DNA of 64,000 bases from Pareuzebyella sediminis (lineage in GTDB: Bacteria > Bacteroidota > Bacteroidia > Flavobacteriales > Flavobacteriaceae). The stretch covers positions 558,001 to 622,000 of the forward strand of contig NZ_VTZS01000003.1 in the NCBI RefSeq assembly GCF_008367235.1. Reading direction: 5' to 3'. This document shows positions 54,922-64,000 of this stretch, in pieces (position 1 is the first letter of the stretch; every line of letters starts with the position of its first letter). The position numbers and the translations under genes were made by a program. Under the pieces are notes generated by a model. The model saw only the letters and a program-made list of their open reading frames with translations. It searched no databases and was not told where the DNA came from.

Positions 54922-57474
54922 TTGAAATTTCATTATAAACTTATTCCTATCCTTGTATTGGGGGGCTTCTTCGCAAGTAGTTGTTCTACTAAAAAAGATG
55001 CCTTCATCAACCGTAACTGGCATGCACTGAACACCAAATACAATGTGCTCTATAACGGTAATATCGCTTTCGAGACAGGGAGGGATGCGTTGAATGAGAA
55101 TTACAAAGATGATTATTGGGAAATTCTTCCCGTAGAACGGTTGGAGGTAACCGAAGATATCAAGCTAGATTCCGAAGATAATAACCCGGACTTTATCAGG
55201 GCCGAGGAGAAGGCGACCAAAGCCATTCAGAAGCACAGTATGGATATCAAGGATGTTGAGCGAAATCCCCAAACCGATGAGGCCTTTCTTCTCTTGGGAA
55301 AAGCACGATATTTTGACCAACGTTACATACCCGCTTTGGAGGCATTCAACTATATCATCAATAAGTATGACTATAGCGATAAATTGGGTGAAGCCCGTAT
55401 TTGGAGGGAGAAGGTCAATATCCGGTTGCACAATGACGAATTGGCCATTAAAAACCTTAAAAATCTTCTCAAATATGAAGACCTCAAAGATCAAGAGTAT
55501 GCCGATGCCCGTGCGATGATGGCCCAGGCCTACATAAATGAAGCGGTCATTGATACGGCGATACAACAACTAAAAATAGCTTCGTATTACACCAAAAAGA
55601 ATCCTGAAAAAGGCCGGTATTATTATATTATTGGCCAATTATATAACGAACTAGGTCGAAAAGATAGCGCAAATTACGCCTTTGACAAAGTTATTGAGCT
55701 TAACCGTAAATCGCCAAGAGTGTACATGGTCAATGCGGAAATACAAAAACTGAGAAACATCGAAGTAACTCCTGAGAATAAGGCAGAAATGTTGGAGTAC
55801 CTTACAGATATGGAGGAAAATCGGGAGAATCGACCATTTTTAGATAAAATTTACCGTCAGTTGGCGGAATATCATCTTCAACAAGAGAATGACAGTTTGG
55901 CCCTGATGTATTTTAATAGATCTCTTCGCGCCACACAGAACGAGCCCAAGTTGAATGTGCTTAATTATGGGAATCTTGCCGAATATAACTTCGATAGGAA
56001 TGACTACAGGTTGGCGGGAGCGTATTATGATAGTGTTTTGGTCAATCTCGATGAAAACACCAAACAATATAGGGTTACCAAAAGAAAGCTTGATAACCTG
56101 GAGGATGTGATCAAATATGAAGACATCGCTCAGCATGTCGATAGTGTTATATCGGTTTATAATATGTCTATCGATGATCGAATAGCCTACTATCAGGCCC
56201 ATATTAATAGATTGGAAGAGGCAAGGGCTGCGGCTGCTAAAAAGGAGGAAGAACGAATTACATCAGGGTTCGCGCAATTTGCCAAAACAAAAGGGGGGAA
56301 AGAGAACCAAGGAAAATTTTACTTTTACAACCTGACCAGTTTGGGCTATGGAAAGAATGATTTTGTGACCAGATGGGGCAAGCGCGAATTGGCCGATGAT
56401 TGGCGTTGGAGTGATAAAAGGCGTGCTCTGCCGTCGGAGGCTACTGGAGAGGTAATTACATCGGAAAATGAAGGCGTAGCCCCGGAAAATGATGATAGGT
56501 TCTCTTTAGACTACTATTTAGAGCAAGTTCCGAAAGACAGCAAGATCATAGATAGCCTAGAATCGGAATGTAATTTTGCGAATTATCAATTAGGGTTGAT
56601 TTACAAAGAGAATTTCAAGGAAAATAGGTTGGCTGCTGAGAAACTGGAGTCCGTGCTGGCCAATGACCCTGAAGAGCGCTTAATACTCCCTTCAAAATAT
56701 AATCTTTATAAAATCTATGAAGAAGAGGGCAGTGCGCTGATGCAAACGATGAAAGCGGATATCTTAAAGAACCATGGAGATTCGAGATATGCAGAAATCA
56801 TATTGAACCCTAGAGCGGTGTTGGAAGGAGATACCGATAGTCCCGATGCACGTTATGCCGCTTTATATAAAAGATACCAACGGCAAGAATTTTTAAAAAC
56901 AATTACAGGAGCCGAAGAGAACATTGAAAAATTTACAGGGGATCCTATAGTGCCAAAACTTGAGATGCTCAAGGCCAATGCAATAGGCAGGCTCAACGGT
57001 TTTGAAGAATTTAAGGAGGCATTGGATTATGTCGCGTTGACCTATCCGAATAGCCCCGAAGGCAAAAAAGCGGGACAGATTATAGAGGAACAACTGCCCA
57101 AACTTGCGGAGACGGAATTTTCCCCCGAGACAGAATCTGAAGGTGCGGGCAATTGGAAGGTAGTTTTTCCGTTTAGAAGAAGTAACGATCAAATAGCTTC
57201 GAGAATAAAACAAGAGCTAGAAGATATTATAAAAGACTTGCGTTACGATAATATCATTTCAAAAGATATCTATACTTTAGAGGATCAGTTTGTCGTAGTT
57301 CATGGCTTTAAGTCGAAGATTAGGGCGCTTGGTTTCGTAGAACTTTTGAGAATCAACAAGGATTACCGCATCGAAAATGAGAATTTTGTAATTTTATCGA
57401 ACAACTATAAAATTGTACAGGTTCATAAAAACCTACAAGAATACAAGGCTAATATTTTAACCCCAAAACCATAA
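54922..57474 (+). CDS. porW: Type IX secretion lipoprotein PorW/SprE
   Basis: The 850-residue protein starts at a TTG: the frame from there gives a perfect lipoprotein signal, with lipobox FFASSC (Cys 21), followed by WHALNTKYNVLYNGNIAFE, the PorW hallmark. TPR helices run from about 100 to 370 and again at about 540-700; a C-terminal region of about 80 residues (FRRSNDQIASRIKQELED ... FVVVHGF) is SPOR-like. PorW/SprE is needed for type IX secretion and gliding. It is followed at 4 bases by the bactofilin gene. Confidence 0.9.
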   Translation: MKFHYKLIPILVLGGFFASSCSTKKDAFINRNWHALNTKYNVLYNGNIAFETGRDALNENYKDDYWEILPVERLEVTEDIKLDSEDNNPDFIRAEEKATKAIQKHSMDIKDVERNPQTDEAFLLLGKARYFDQRYIPALEAFNYIINKYDYSDKLGEARIWREKVNIRLHNDELAIKNLKNLLKYEDLKDQEYADARAMMAQAYINEAVIDTAIQQLKIASYYTKKNPEKGRYYYIIGQLYNELGRKDSANYAFDKVIELNRKSPRVYMVNAEIQKLRNIEVTPENKAEMLEYLTDMEENRENRPFLDKIYRQLAEYHLQQENDSLALMYFNRSLRATQNEPKLNVLNYGNLAEYNFDRNDYRLAGAYYDSVLVNLDENTKQYRVTKRKLDNLEDVIKYEDIAQHVDSVISVYNMSIDDRIAYYQAHINRLEEARAAAAKKEEERITSGFAQFAKTKGGKENQGKFYFYNLTSLGYGKNDFVTRWGKRELADDWRWSDKRRALPSEATGEVITSENEGVAPENDDRFSLDYYLEQVPKDSKIIDSLESECNFANYQLGLIYKENFKENRLAAEKLESVLANDPEERLILPSKYNLYKIYEEEGSALMQTMKADILKNHGDSRYAEIILNPRAVLEGDTDSPDARYAALYKRYQRQEFLKTITGAEENIEKFTGDPIVPKLEMLKANAIGRLNGFEEFKEALDYVALTYPNSPEGKKAGQIIEEQLPKLAETEFSPETESEGAGNWKVVFPFRRSNDQIASRIKQELEDIIKDLRYDNIISKDIYTLEDQFVVVHGFKSKIRALGFVELLRINKDYRIENENFVILSNNYKIVQVHKNLQEYKANILTPKP

Positions 57475-57477
57475 AAA

Positions 57478-57960
57478 ATGTTTTCTGACAACAAAAAACC
57501 TAGAACTATGAACGAAATCGGCGCACAACCCAACAGAATCTCAAAACACACCAAAATTAAAGGCGACATCATTTCCGAAGCAGATTTTCGAATCGACGGA
57601 AAGTTAGATGGTAATGTAAAAACTACCGGAAAAGTGGTCATCGGTAAAGATGGCTACATTCACGGGAAGGTTGAATGTGTTAATGCCGATATTGAAGGTA
57701 GCTTTAATGGAGAACTTCTCGTCTCCGACCTTTTATCATTGAAGTCATCTGCGGTAATCGAAGGTACCGTTTCGGTGACCAAATTGGCCGTAGAGCCTGG
57801 TGCCACATTCAATGCTTCTTGTACGATGAAAGGCAAGGGGTCTTCGAGCAATACGAGCTCTTTAGGCTCAAACTCAAGCAATTCGAGTTCGTCGAACGGT
57901 AGCTTAAAATCATCCATAGGCAGCGCTACAACAACGAATGAGACAGCAAAAGCCTCCTAA
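57478..57960 (+). CDS. Bactofilin-type polymer-forming cytoskeletal protein
   Basis: The 160-residue protein has a beta-helical bactofilin core (about 20-118): ISKHTKIKGDIISEADFRIDG, VVIGKDGYIHGKVECVNADIEGSFNG, SAVIEGTVSVTKLAVEPGA. A Ser/Asn/Gly-rich tail (about 120-160) is disordered. Bactofilins form filaments that place cell-wall or envelope machines. It follows porW within 4 bases and overlaps atpZ by 23 bases, so all three are probably on one transcript. Confidence 0.9.
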   Translation: MFSDNKKPRTMNEIGAQPNRISKHTKIKGDIISEADFRIDGKLDGNVKTTGKVVIGKDGYIHGKVECVNADIEGSFNGELLVSDLLSLKSSAVIEGTVSVTKLAVEPGATFNASCTMKGKGSSSNTSSLGSNSSNSSSSNGSLKSSIGSATTTNETAKAS

Positions 57961-58171
57961 AAAAAACGGCAAAAACCTCAGAAACGTAGCATTGCTATCG
58001 GGCATTGCTTTTGAAATGGGGGCCATTATTTTTTTGGCGGCAAAGGGCGGTCTATGGCTAGACGAACATTACCACAACGAAAAACGTTTGTATACGGCAA
58101 TAGCCACACTATTTGGTGTGGCTATCGCTATTTGGGTAGTACTACGGCAGATAAAACGTATCAAGTACTAA
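57938..58171 (+). CDS. AtpZ/AtpI family protein
   Basis: The 77-residue protein has two transmembrane helices (about 17-39 and 48-68) and the family pattern GIAFEMGAIIFLAAKGGLWLDEHY ... LFGVAIAIWVVLRQIKR. AtpZ/AtpI proteins aid assembly of the c-ring or import of divalent cations for the ATP synthase. It stands before the atp operon as expected. It starts inside the end of the bactofilin gene. Confidence 0.85.
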   Translation: MRQQKPPKKNGKNLRNVALLSGIAFEMGAIIFLAAKGGLWLDEHYHNEKRLYTAIATLFGVAIAIWVVLRQIKRIKY

Positions 58172-58414
58172 ATTCACTAGATCTCATTAGTCGATACGAG
58201 TAAAAATTAAAGTTAAAGGGTTGCAATGCGTTACTAGATGATAGAGGAGCCGACTTCTGTGGTAACCGGCGATGTTCCAATGAAGACACTTTTCAACCTC
58301 GCAAGAAGCCCCTCCTGAAATAAAGAAATTTCGACTTGAAGTGATTTTCATTCGGGTTACATTGATACAAAAGCTTTATTTTGTACTGCTGTAATTATAA
58401 AGGAGGTTTCCTAC
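58172..58414 (+). other. Leader region of the DUF6168 gene
   Basis: The 243 bases contain no gene. GAGG...CTTC (from about 58240) can pair with GAAG...CCTC (near 58307-58317), enclosing a GC-rich stretch, and TACAAAA (58366-58372) mirrors TTTTGTA (58379-58385). A strong ribosome binding site ends the region. It may be a structured leader. Confidence 0.35.
58400..58406 (+). promoter_or_regulatory. Strong Shine-Dalgarno site before the DUF6168 gene
   Basis: AAGGAGG lies 8 bases before the ATG at 58415. Such perfect sites are rare in Bacteroidota, where most genes in this window have none. Confidence 0.6.
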
Positions 58415-58807
58415 ATGGACAATAAAAATCCAATACTACTTTTTCTGGTCATTCTGGTTCCTTTATTGGCCGCCGTATTTTTTATACATACATCAATTTT
58501 ATCTTGGAAGGGGTATCCTGAATATGGCAATTGCATCATACTATCTTATGTGCTTAATTTTTTGATGGCCGCGATTATTTATATCGGATTGTTTAGCTTT
58601 CAAGATAAGATTAAAACGCAGATCGGCTTCATTTTTATAGCGGGCAGTTTCCTAAAGTTCATCGTTTTCTTCTTGGTATTATATCCTTCGTATAAGGCCG
58701 ATGACACCATATCCGCACTTGAATTTGCGGCTTTTTTTGTTCCATATGCTATCTCTCTCGTTGTAGAAACGGTTTTTATGGCTAAAATGTTACAAAAAAT
58801 GAACTGA
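58415..58807 (+). CDS. DUF6168 family membrane protein
   Basis: The 130-residue protein has four transmembrane helices (about 7-27, 41-63, 70-90, 105-125), the topology of AtpI-like proteins. I recognise it as DUF6168, a Flavobacteriia family found at this place between atpZ and atpB. A role in ATP synthase assembly is inferred from position and topology only. Its ribosome binding site is unusually strong. Confidence 0.75.
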   Translation: MDNKNPILLFLVILVPLLAAVFFIHTSILSWKGYPEYGNCIILSYVLNFLMAAIIYIGLFSFQDKIKTQIGFIFIAGSFLKFIVFFLVLYPSYKADDTISALEFAAFFVPYAISLVVETVFMAKMLQKMN

Positions 58808-58873
58808 CCTTGTTTTCTGAAATCCTTGAAAAATAAAGCCTTGAATTGCTTTTTTCTTTTTGAAAGAATACCG

Positions 58874-58881
58874 TACATTTG
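58874..58881 (+). promoter_or_regulatory. -7 promoter element of atpB
   Basis: TACATTTG followed by C matches TAnnTTTG, 41 bases before the atpB ATG. It would start the atpB-E-F-H-A-G transcript. The -33 region is T-rich without a well-placed TTTG. Confidence 0.5.
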
Positions 58882-58921
58882 CAGCGATTTTTAGGGAACG
58901 ATATTTTTGAGCAATAGGACC

Positions 58922-60049
58922 ATGACGTACATTACAAAATTCAGTTGTGCTGTTTTACTTTTTATAGGCAACTTCGCTTTGGCAAATGATATTGTCCAGC
59001 ACTCTGAGGCACCCGAAAAGGACACGAAGACCGAAATCAAGGAATATATAGACCATCACCTACAAGATTCTCACGATTTCACGCTTTTTTCAAGCACCGA
59101 TGAAAGTGGGGAAGTCCATCATTATGGTTTTCCTTTGCCTGTTATTCTTTGGGACGGTGGTCTTAAGGTGTTTTCATCCTCTAAATTTCACCACGGGGAA
59201 GAGCTCGCAGAAGTCGATGGTAGTTATTACAAATTGTACCATGGAAAAATTTATAAGACCGATTCCAGCGGAACCATTTCCTATGATGAAGCTCATGGCG
59301 AACATCCGACCAATGTGAGGCCATTGGATTTATCGATTACTAAAAGCGTCGTTATGATGTTGGTGACTGGATTGTTACTGGTATGGCTTTTTAGCAGCCT
59401 TGCCAAGAGCTACGCCAAGAACGGAAGTATTCCGAAGGGAATTGGGCGTTTTTTCGAACCGATTGTCCTTTACATTAGGGATGATATTGCAATTGCGAAT
59501 ATTGGCGAAAAGAAATACAAGAAATACATGCCGTTCCTCTTGACCGTATTTTTCTTTATATGGTTTTTGAACATGTTCGGCCTTACCCCCCTTGGGGTAA
59601 ATGTAACGGGAAACATAGCCGTTACTACGGCTTTGGCGGTTTTGGTCTTTTTGTTGACGAATTTTACGGGCACCAAAGATTATTGGAAACATATTTTTGA
59701 CCCCTTGGGTGATGGAATGCCGTGGTACGGAAAAATGGTCATATATATCATCTTAGTGCCGATAGAAATTCTCGGCCTTTTTATAAAACCCTTTGCGCTC
59801 TTGATTCGTTTATACGCCAACATGACGGCAGGCCATGTTGTTTTGATGAGTCTGATCGGACTGATATTTATATTTAAGAGCTGGGTGGGAGGCCCCCTAT
59901 CGTTTGGTCTTTCATTTGCTATTTCCCTGATAGAGGTGCTTGTGGCCTTGTTACAGGCTTATATTTTTACGATGTTGGCGGCCCTTTATTTTGGTTTTGC
60001 CTCGGAAGAGCATGATCATGACGATGAGCCCGAATTGGCCCATTTATAA
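58922..60049 (+). CDS. atpB: ATP synthase F0 subunit a
   Basis: From the ATG at 58922 the protein has 375 residues, about 100 more than E. coli subunit a. The additional part is N-terminal: a signal-like helix (about 8-22) and about 110 periplasmic residues rich in His and acidic groups, before the first conserved helix. The membrane part has FFIWFLNMFGLTPLG and LLIRLYANMTAGH, whose Arg (R296) drives proton exchange with the c-ring. A TTG at 58907 also opens the frame but lies closer to the promoter. The N-terminal addition is common in Bacteroidota. Confidence 0.93.
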   Translation: MTYITKFSCAVLLFIGNFALANDIVQHSEAPEKDTKTEIKEYIDHHLQDSHDFTLFSSTDESGEVHHYGFPLPVILWDGGLKVFSSSKFHHGEELAEVDGSYYKLYHGKIYKTDSSGTISYDEAHGEHPTNVRPLDLSITKSVVMMLVTGLLLVWLFSSLAKSYAKNGSIPKGIGRFFEPIVLYIRDDIAIANIGEKKYKKYMPFLLTVFFFIWFLNMFGLTPLGVNVTGNIAVTTALAVLVFLLTNFTGTKDYWKHIFDPLGDGMPWYGKMVIYIILVPIEILGLFIKPFALLIRLYANMTAGHVVLMSLIGLIFIFKSWVGGPLSFGLSFAISLIEVLVALLQAYIFTMLAALYFGFASEEHDHDDEPELAHL

Positions 60050-60125
60050 AAAATTATTTTTGGCGACTGTTTTATTACGGAGTCAAATAGAGGTATTGAT
60101 TGTTTTTAGAAGAGTGTTTGTTTAA

Positions 60126-60335
<210 letters not shown>

Positions 60336-60347
60336 ACCTTAACAAAA

Positions 60348-60384
60348 ACGAACGGCTGCAACGGTTGGTTGCAACCGTTCGTTA
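60348..60384 (+). repeat. Intercistronic hairpin between atpE and atpF
   Basis: AACGAACGGCTGCAA (60348-60362) pairs with TTGCAACCGTTCGTT (60370-60384) with one mismatch, around a 7-base loop. No T run follows, so it is probably an mRNA-stabilising or attenuating element rather than a full terminator. It suits the need for many more copies of subunit c than of b. Confidence 0.6.
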
Positions 60385-60420
60385 TCATTTGTTCAACCTA
60401 AAATAGCATACTGAACGATT

Positions 60421-60921
60421 ATGGATAAACTAGTAAACGATTTCTCATTCGGACTTTTCATCTGGCAGATAATACTGTTTTTGCTTTTGCTTTTCTTATT
60501 GCGAAAATTTGCATGGAGGCCTATATTAAATGCGGTAAACCAAAGGGAGGAAGGTATTAAGAATGCATTGGCGGCAGCGGAAGAGGCTAAAAAAGAGATG
60601 CAAAATGTGACCGCTGATAGTGAAAAATTATTAAAAGAGGCTCGCACGGAACGTGAAGCCATGTTGAAAGAGGCTCGCGAAATCAAAGAACGAATGATTG
60701 CTGAATCGAAAGAGCAGGCAAAGGAAGAAGGAGATAAAATGATAAAACAGGCTCAAGCTGCGATTGAAAGCGAAAAGAAAGCCGCGGTAGCTGACATAAA
60801 AAATCAGGTAGCCGAACTTTCAGTAGAGATTGCGGAAAAAGTTTTAAAAGAACAGTTATCCAACAAAGACAAGCAGTTAAAATTGGTCGAGAGTATGTTG
60901 GGTGATGTAAAATTGAATTAA
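60421..60921 (+). CDS. atpF: ATP synthase F0 subunit b
   Basis: The 166-residue protein has one N-terminal membrane helix (about 10-28: LFIWQIILFLLLLFLLRKF) followed by WRPILNAVNQREEGIKNAL and a long charged coiled coil to the end. This is the standard b-subunit stator. It lies between atpE and atpH and is transcribed with them. Confidence 0.95.
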   Translation: MDKLVNDFSFGLFIWQIILFLLLLFLLRKFAWRPILNAVNQREEGIKNALAAAEEAKKEMQNVTADSEKLLKEARTEREAMLKEAREIKERMIAESKEQAKEEGDKMIKQAQAAIESEKKAAVADIKNQVAELSVEIAEKVLKEQLSNKDKQLKLVESMLGDVKLN

Positions 60922-60981
60922 TCGAAGGTTCAGGAATTATATTTCTTGAACATCCAACGTTAATAACCTTTATACTAAGCA

Positions 60982-61521
60982 ATGAGCGAATCAAGAGCAG
61001 CCTTACGGTATGCCAAAGCGGTTTTAGACCTGGCAGTTTCCGAAAAGTCGGCCGATGCAGTCGAAAGTGATATGCGTTCGATTGTTTCTACTATTTCTGA
61101 TAGTAAGGATTTGAGAAATATGCTGGGAAATCCTGTAGTGTCTGGGCAGACCAAAAAAGAGGCGCTTAAGCTAATTTTTAGGGATAGTAATGTAATAACT
61201 GTCGGGCTTATCGATACGTTAACCTCAAATAGGCGTATTCCCCTTTTGAACGAGGTGGCCTTAAAATATATCATTCTTCATGAAGACCTCAAAGGAAAGG
61301 GTGTCGCCTATGTGACCACTGCCGTTCCTCTATCGGGCGCTTTGGAGAAAAAGGTATTAAAGCAAGTGGCGCAGTTGACCGGAAATGAGGTTGCTATTGA
61401 AAACAAAATAGATGAGAGTATTATCGGAGGGTTTATATTGCGCGTTGGAGATTTGCAATATGACGCCAGCATTTCGAATAAATTGAACAATTTAAAGAGA
61501 GAATTTACAAATAGTCTTTAA
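60982..61521 (+). CDS. atpH: ATP synthase F1 subunit delta
   Basis: The 179-residue protein begins SRAALRYAKAVLDLA, as usual for delta/OSCP, and ends with EVAIENKIDESIIGGFILRVGDLQYDASISNKL, the most conserved part of the family. It joins the stator to the top of F1. It lies between atpF and atpA in the normal order. Confidence 0.95.
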   Translation: MSESRAALRYAKAVLDLAVSEKSADAVESDMRSIVSTISDSKDLRNMLGNPVVSGQTKKEALKLIFRDSNVITVGLIDTLTSNRRIPLLNEVALKYIILHEDLKGKGVAYVTTAVPLSGALEKKVLKQVAQLTGNEVAIENKIDESIIGGFILRVGDLQYDASISNKLNNLKREFTNSL

Positions 61522-61580
61522 TAACAACCAGTGACAGCAATTAGGCTCAGGCCTAAAGTCTAACGTTTATATCTATACAA

Positions 61581-63161
61581 ATGGCAGGAGTAAAAGCCGC
61601 AGAAGTATCGGCAATTTTAAAGAAACAGTTATCGGGGTTTGAAGCCACCGCCACTTTAGACGAGGTGGGAACGGTATTACAAGTAGGTGACGGTATCGCC
61701 CGTGTCTACGGGTTATCGAACGCTCAGTATGGTGAATTGGTAGAGTTTGAGGGGGGATTGGAAGGTATCGTTTTGAACCTTGAAGAAGATAATGTAGGTG
61801 TTGTACTGTTGGGGCCCTCTAAGGAGATTAAAGAAGGCGCCACCGCCAAACGTACACAAAGAATTGCATCTATTAATGTAGGTGAAGGCATTGTGGGCCG
61901 TGTGGTCGACACTTTGGGTGTGCCAATTGATGGTAAGGGGCCTATCGCTGGAGAAACCTACGAAATGCCCTTGGAGCGAAAAGCACCTGGAGTAATTTTC
62001 CGTCAACCCGTTACCGAACCGTTACAATCGGGAATAAAGGCCATAGATGCCATGATCCCAGTGGGTCGCGGTCAACGTGAATTGGTCATCGGAGACCGTC
62101 AAACGGGTAAAACCACGGTGTGTATCGATACGATACTTAACCAAAAGGAATTTTATGATGCCGGAGAACCTGTTTATTGTATCTATGTAGCGATTGGGCA
62201 AAAAGCCTCTACGGTTGCGGCCATTGCCCAAACCTTGGAGGATAAGGGTGCCTTGGCTTATACCACCATCGTAGCGGCCAACGCTTCCGACCCGGCGCCA
62301 ATGCAGGTTTATGCGCCTTTTGCCGGTGCTTCTATTGGAGAGTATTTTCGGGATACAGGACGTCCTGCATTAATTATTTATGATGATTTGTCAAAGCAAG
62401 CAGTGGCGTATCGTGAGGTATCCCTTCTTTTAAGAAGGCCCCCGGGACGTGAGGCGTATCCAGGTGACGTTTTTTATCTGCACTCCAGATTATTGGAAAG
62501 AGCGGCAAAGATTATTGATGATGATAGTATAGCCCAGAACATGAATGATTTGCCAGAGGTATTGAAACCCATGGTGAAAGGAGGAGGTTCTTTAACTGCC
62601 TTGCCGATTATCGAAACTCAGGCGGGTGATGTCTCGGCCTATATTCCGACCAACGTGATTTCAATAACCGACGGACAGATATTCTTAGAGCAAGATCTTT
62701 TCAACCAAGGGGTGCGGCCTGCGATCAACGTGGGTATTTCGGTATCACGTGTGGGAGGTAATGCGCAGATTAAATCAATGAAAAAAGTGGCGGGAACATT
62801 AAAGCTTGATCAAGCGCAGTTCCGCGAACTGGAGGCATTTGCGAAATTTGGATCCGATCTTGATGCGGCTACGTTGAACGTTATCGAAAAAGGGCGACGC
62901 AATGTAGAGATTTTGAAGCAAGCACAAAACGATCCGTTTACCGTTGAAAATCAGATTGCTATTATTTATGCAGGGTCAAAGAACTTGTTGCGAGACGTTC
63001 CGGTAGATAAAGTAAAGGAGTTTGAAAGGGATTATCTGGAATTTTTGAATGCCAAGCACCGCGATGTTTTAGACACCCTTAAGGCGGGCAAATTGACTGA
63101 TGAGGTGACCGATACGTTGACCGCTGTTGCAAAAGACCTTTCCGGTAAGTACAGAAGCTAG
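61581..63161 (+). CDS. atpA: ATP synthase F1 subunit alpha
   Basis: The 526-residue protein is full length. It has the Walker A loop GDRQTGKT (171-178), [33 protein letters not shown] (seen in parts) with the Walker B Asp, and the DELSEED-equivalent C-terminal domain. Alpha is the non-catalytic nucleotide-binding subunit. Several antisense ORFs inside it are shadows. Confidence 0.98.
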   Translation: MAGVKAAEVSAILKKQLSGFEATATLDEVGTVLQVGDGIARVYGLSNAQYGELVEFEGGLEGIVLNLEEDNVGVVLLGPSKEIKEGATAKRTQRIASINVGEGIVGRVVDTLGVPIDGKGPIAGETYEMPLERKAPGVIFRQPVTEPLQSGIKAIDAMIPVGRGQRELVIGDRQTGKTTVCIDTILNQKEFYDAGEPVYCIYVAIGQKASTVAAIAQTLEDKGALAYTTIVAANASDPAPMQVYAPFAGASIGEYFRDTGRPALIIYDDLSKQAVAYREVSLLLRRPPGREAYPGDVFYLHSRLLERAAKIIDDDSIAQNMNDLPEVLKPMVKGGGSLTALPIIETQAGDVSAYIPTNVISITDGQIFLEQDLFNQGVRPAINVGISVSRVGGNAQIKSMKKVAGTLKLDQAQFRELEAFAKFGSDLDAATLNVIEKGRRNVEILKQAQNDPFTVENQIAIIYAGSKNLLRDVPVDKVKEFERDYLEFLNAKHRDVLDTLKAGKLTDEVTDTLTAVAKDLSGKYRS

Positions 63162-63238
63162 GTCGGGGAAACAGTTTGACGTGTAAAGTAGTTAATGAGT
63201 TAGCTGCTGAATACCAATTACTAAACACGAAACATTAG

Positions 63239-64000
63239 ATGGCCAATTTAAAGGAAATACGAAATAGAATTTCGTCGGTATCTTCGACGATGCAGATTAC
63301 AAGTGCCATGAAAATGGTGTCTGCGGCCAAATTAAAGAAGGCCCAAGACGCGATTACGGCCATGCGCCCTTATGCCGATAAGCTGACGGAACTCTTACAA
63401 GGGCTGAGCGCCATTATAGACGGTGATTCTGGTAGTAAGTATTCCGATAAGCGTGAGGTTAAAAAGGTTTTGATTGTGGCCATTACATCGAATAGGGGGT
63501 TGGCAGGAGCCTTTAATTCGAATATATTAAAGCAATGTACCGTATTGGCCAATGAGACGTATGCAGGAAAGCAGGTCGATTTTATGGCCATTGGCAAGAA
63601 AGCCAATGATTTTCTAAGAAAGAAGTCGACGGTCATAGCGAATCATAGCGGCGTGTACGAAGATTTAACTTTCGAGGCCGTCGCCGATATCGCTGAAGAG
63701 TTAATGGAGCGATTCACTTCGGGTGATTACGACAGAATCGATATCGTTTATAATAAATTTAAAAATGCGGCGACACAACTGGTAACCACTGAACAGTTCT
63801 TGCCTATTGTACCTGCGGAAGGCGATGGAAATTTGAGTGTAGATTATATTTTTGAACCTTCTAAGGTAGAAATTGTAGCTCAATTGATTCCTAAATCACT
63901 TAAAACACAGCTTTATAAGGGAATTCGTGATTCTTTCGCAAGCGAACACGGTGCCCGTATGACGGCCATGCACAAAGCTACCGATAATGCCACGGAATTA
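63239..64000 (+). CDS. atpG: ATP synthase F1 subunit gamma (partial)
   Basis: The frame opens at ATG 63239 and stays open to the last base (254 codons); the 3' end is outside the window. It begins ANLKEIRNRISSVSSTMQITSAMKMVSAAKL, whose ITxAMKMV is the gamma signature, and has IVAITSNRGLAGAFNSN near residue 80. Gamma is the rotor shaft that links the c-ring to the catalytic head. It lies 77 bases after atpA. atpD and atpC are probably elsewhere, as often in Bacteroidota. Confidence 0.95.
   Translation, partial: MANLKEIRNRISSVSSTMQITSAMKMVSAAKLKKAQDAITAMRPYADKLTELLQGLSAIIDGDSGSKYSDKREVKKVLIVAITSNRGLAGAFNSNILKQCTVLANETYAGKQVDFMAIGKKANDFLRKKSTVIANHSGVYEDLTFEAVADIAEELMERFTSGDYDRIDIVYNKFKNAATQLVTTEQFLPIVPAEGDGNLSVDYIFEPSKVEIVAQLIPKSLKTQLYKGIRDSFASEHGARMTAMHKATDNATEL

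Overview
The window is chromosomal DNA of a marine-type Flavobacteriaceae bacterium (Bacteroidota). Evidence: a type IX secretion lipoprotein (PorW/SprE), several families largely confined to this group (DUF4837, DUF6747, DUF6909, DUF6341, DUF6427, DUF6168, DUF5687), many lipoproteins, an ATP synthase operon whose subunit a has a long periplasmic extension, few Shine-Dalgarno sites, and promoters with the Bacteroidota -7 element TAnnTTTG. Zobellia, Maribacter or a close relative would fit, but genus is inference. I see no tRNA, rRNA, CRISPR array, insertion sequence or prophage.

Layout. 1-14962 is mostly housekeeping: the end of a methyltransferase gene, a Skp-like lipoprotein, DoxX, holB, pgk, a LysM lytic transglycosylase, DUF4837, a small DUF6747 protein, a candidate small RNA, a large OmpA/PD40 envelope protein, tatA, an M23 peptidase, a GH3-family protein and DUF6909. 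14967-38930 is a surface-polysaccharide locus: chain-length protein, rfbB-rfbA-rfbC (no rfbD), WlbB/WbpD-like acetyltransferase and WlbA/WbpB-like dehydrogenase, a secreted unknown, flippase, two polymerase/ligase-type membrane proteins, GT4, a WbpI-like 2-epimerase, GT2 and the initiating sugar phosphotransferase. Two leftward lipoprotein genes (26783-29236) interrupt it.

The most unusual element is a second leftward insertion, a compact five-gene operon (36599 down to 30674): DUF4956 membrane protein, CotH-type kinase fused to a beta-helix, VTC-type polyphosphate polymerase, inorganic pyrophosphatase made as a lipoprotein, and a metallophosphoesterase lipoprotein. The genes touch or overlap and all but the membrane protein belong to phosphate-chemistry families. 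I infer an envelope phosphorylation or polyphosphate module tied to the polysaccharide locus.

39173-46664 carries purD, DUF6341, DUF6427, DUF4254, a GT9 glycosyltransferase, a TetR regulator with a candidate operator, and an arsenosugar-type cluster (ArsS radical SAM, AhpD-like protein, TIGR04282-type glycosyltransferase) with no arsM in view. 47062-54597 holds a DegP/HtrA protease behind a possible sigma-54 promoter, a CbpA-like J protein, thioredoxin, a patatin, a ferredoxin-NADP reductase-like protein and an ABC exporter pair. 54922-64000 is porW, bactofilin, atpZ/I, DUF6168 and atpB-E-F-H-A-G, the last running off the window end.
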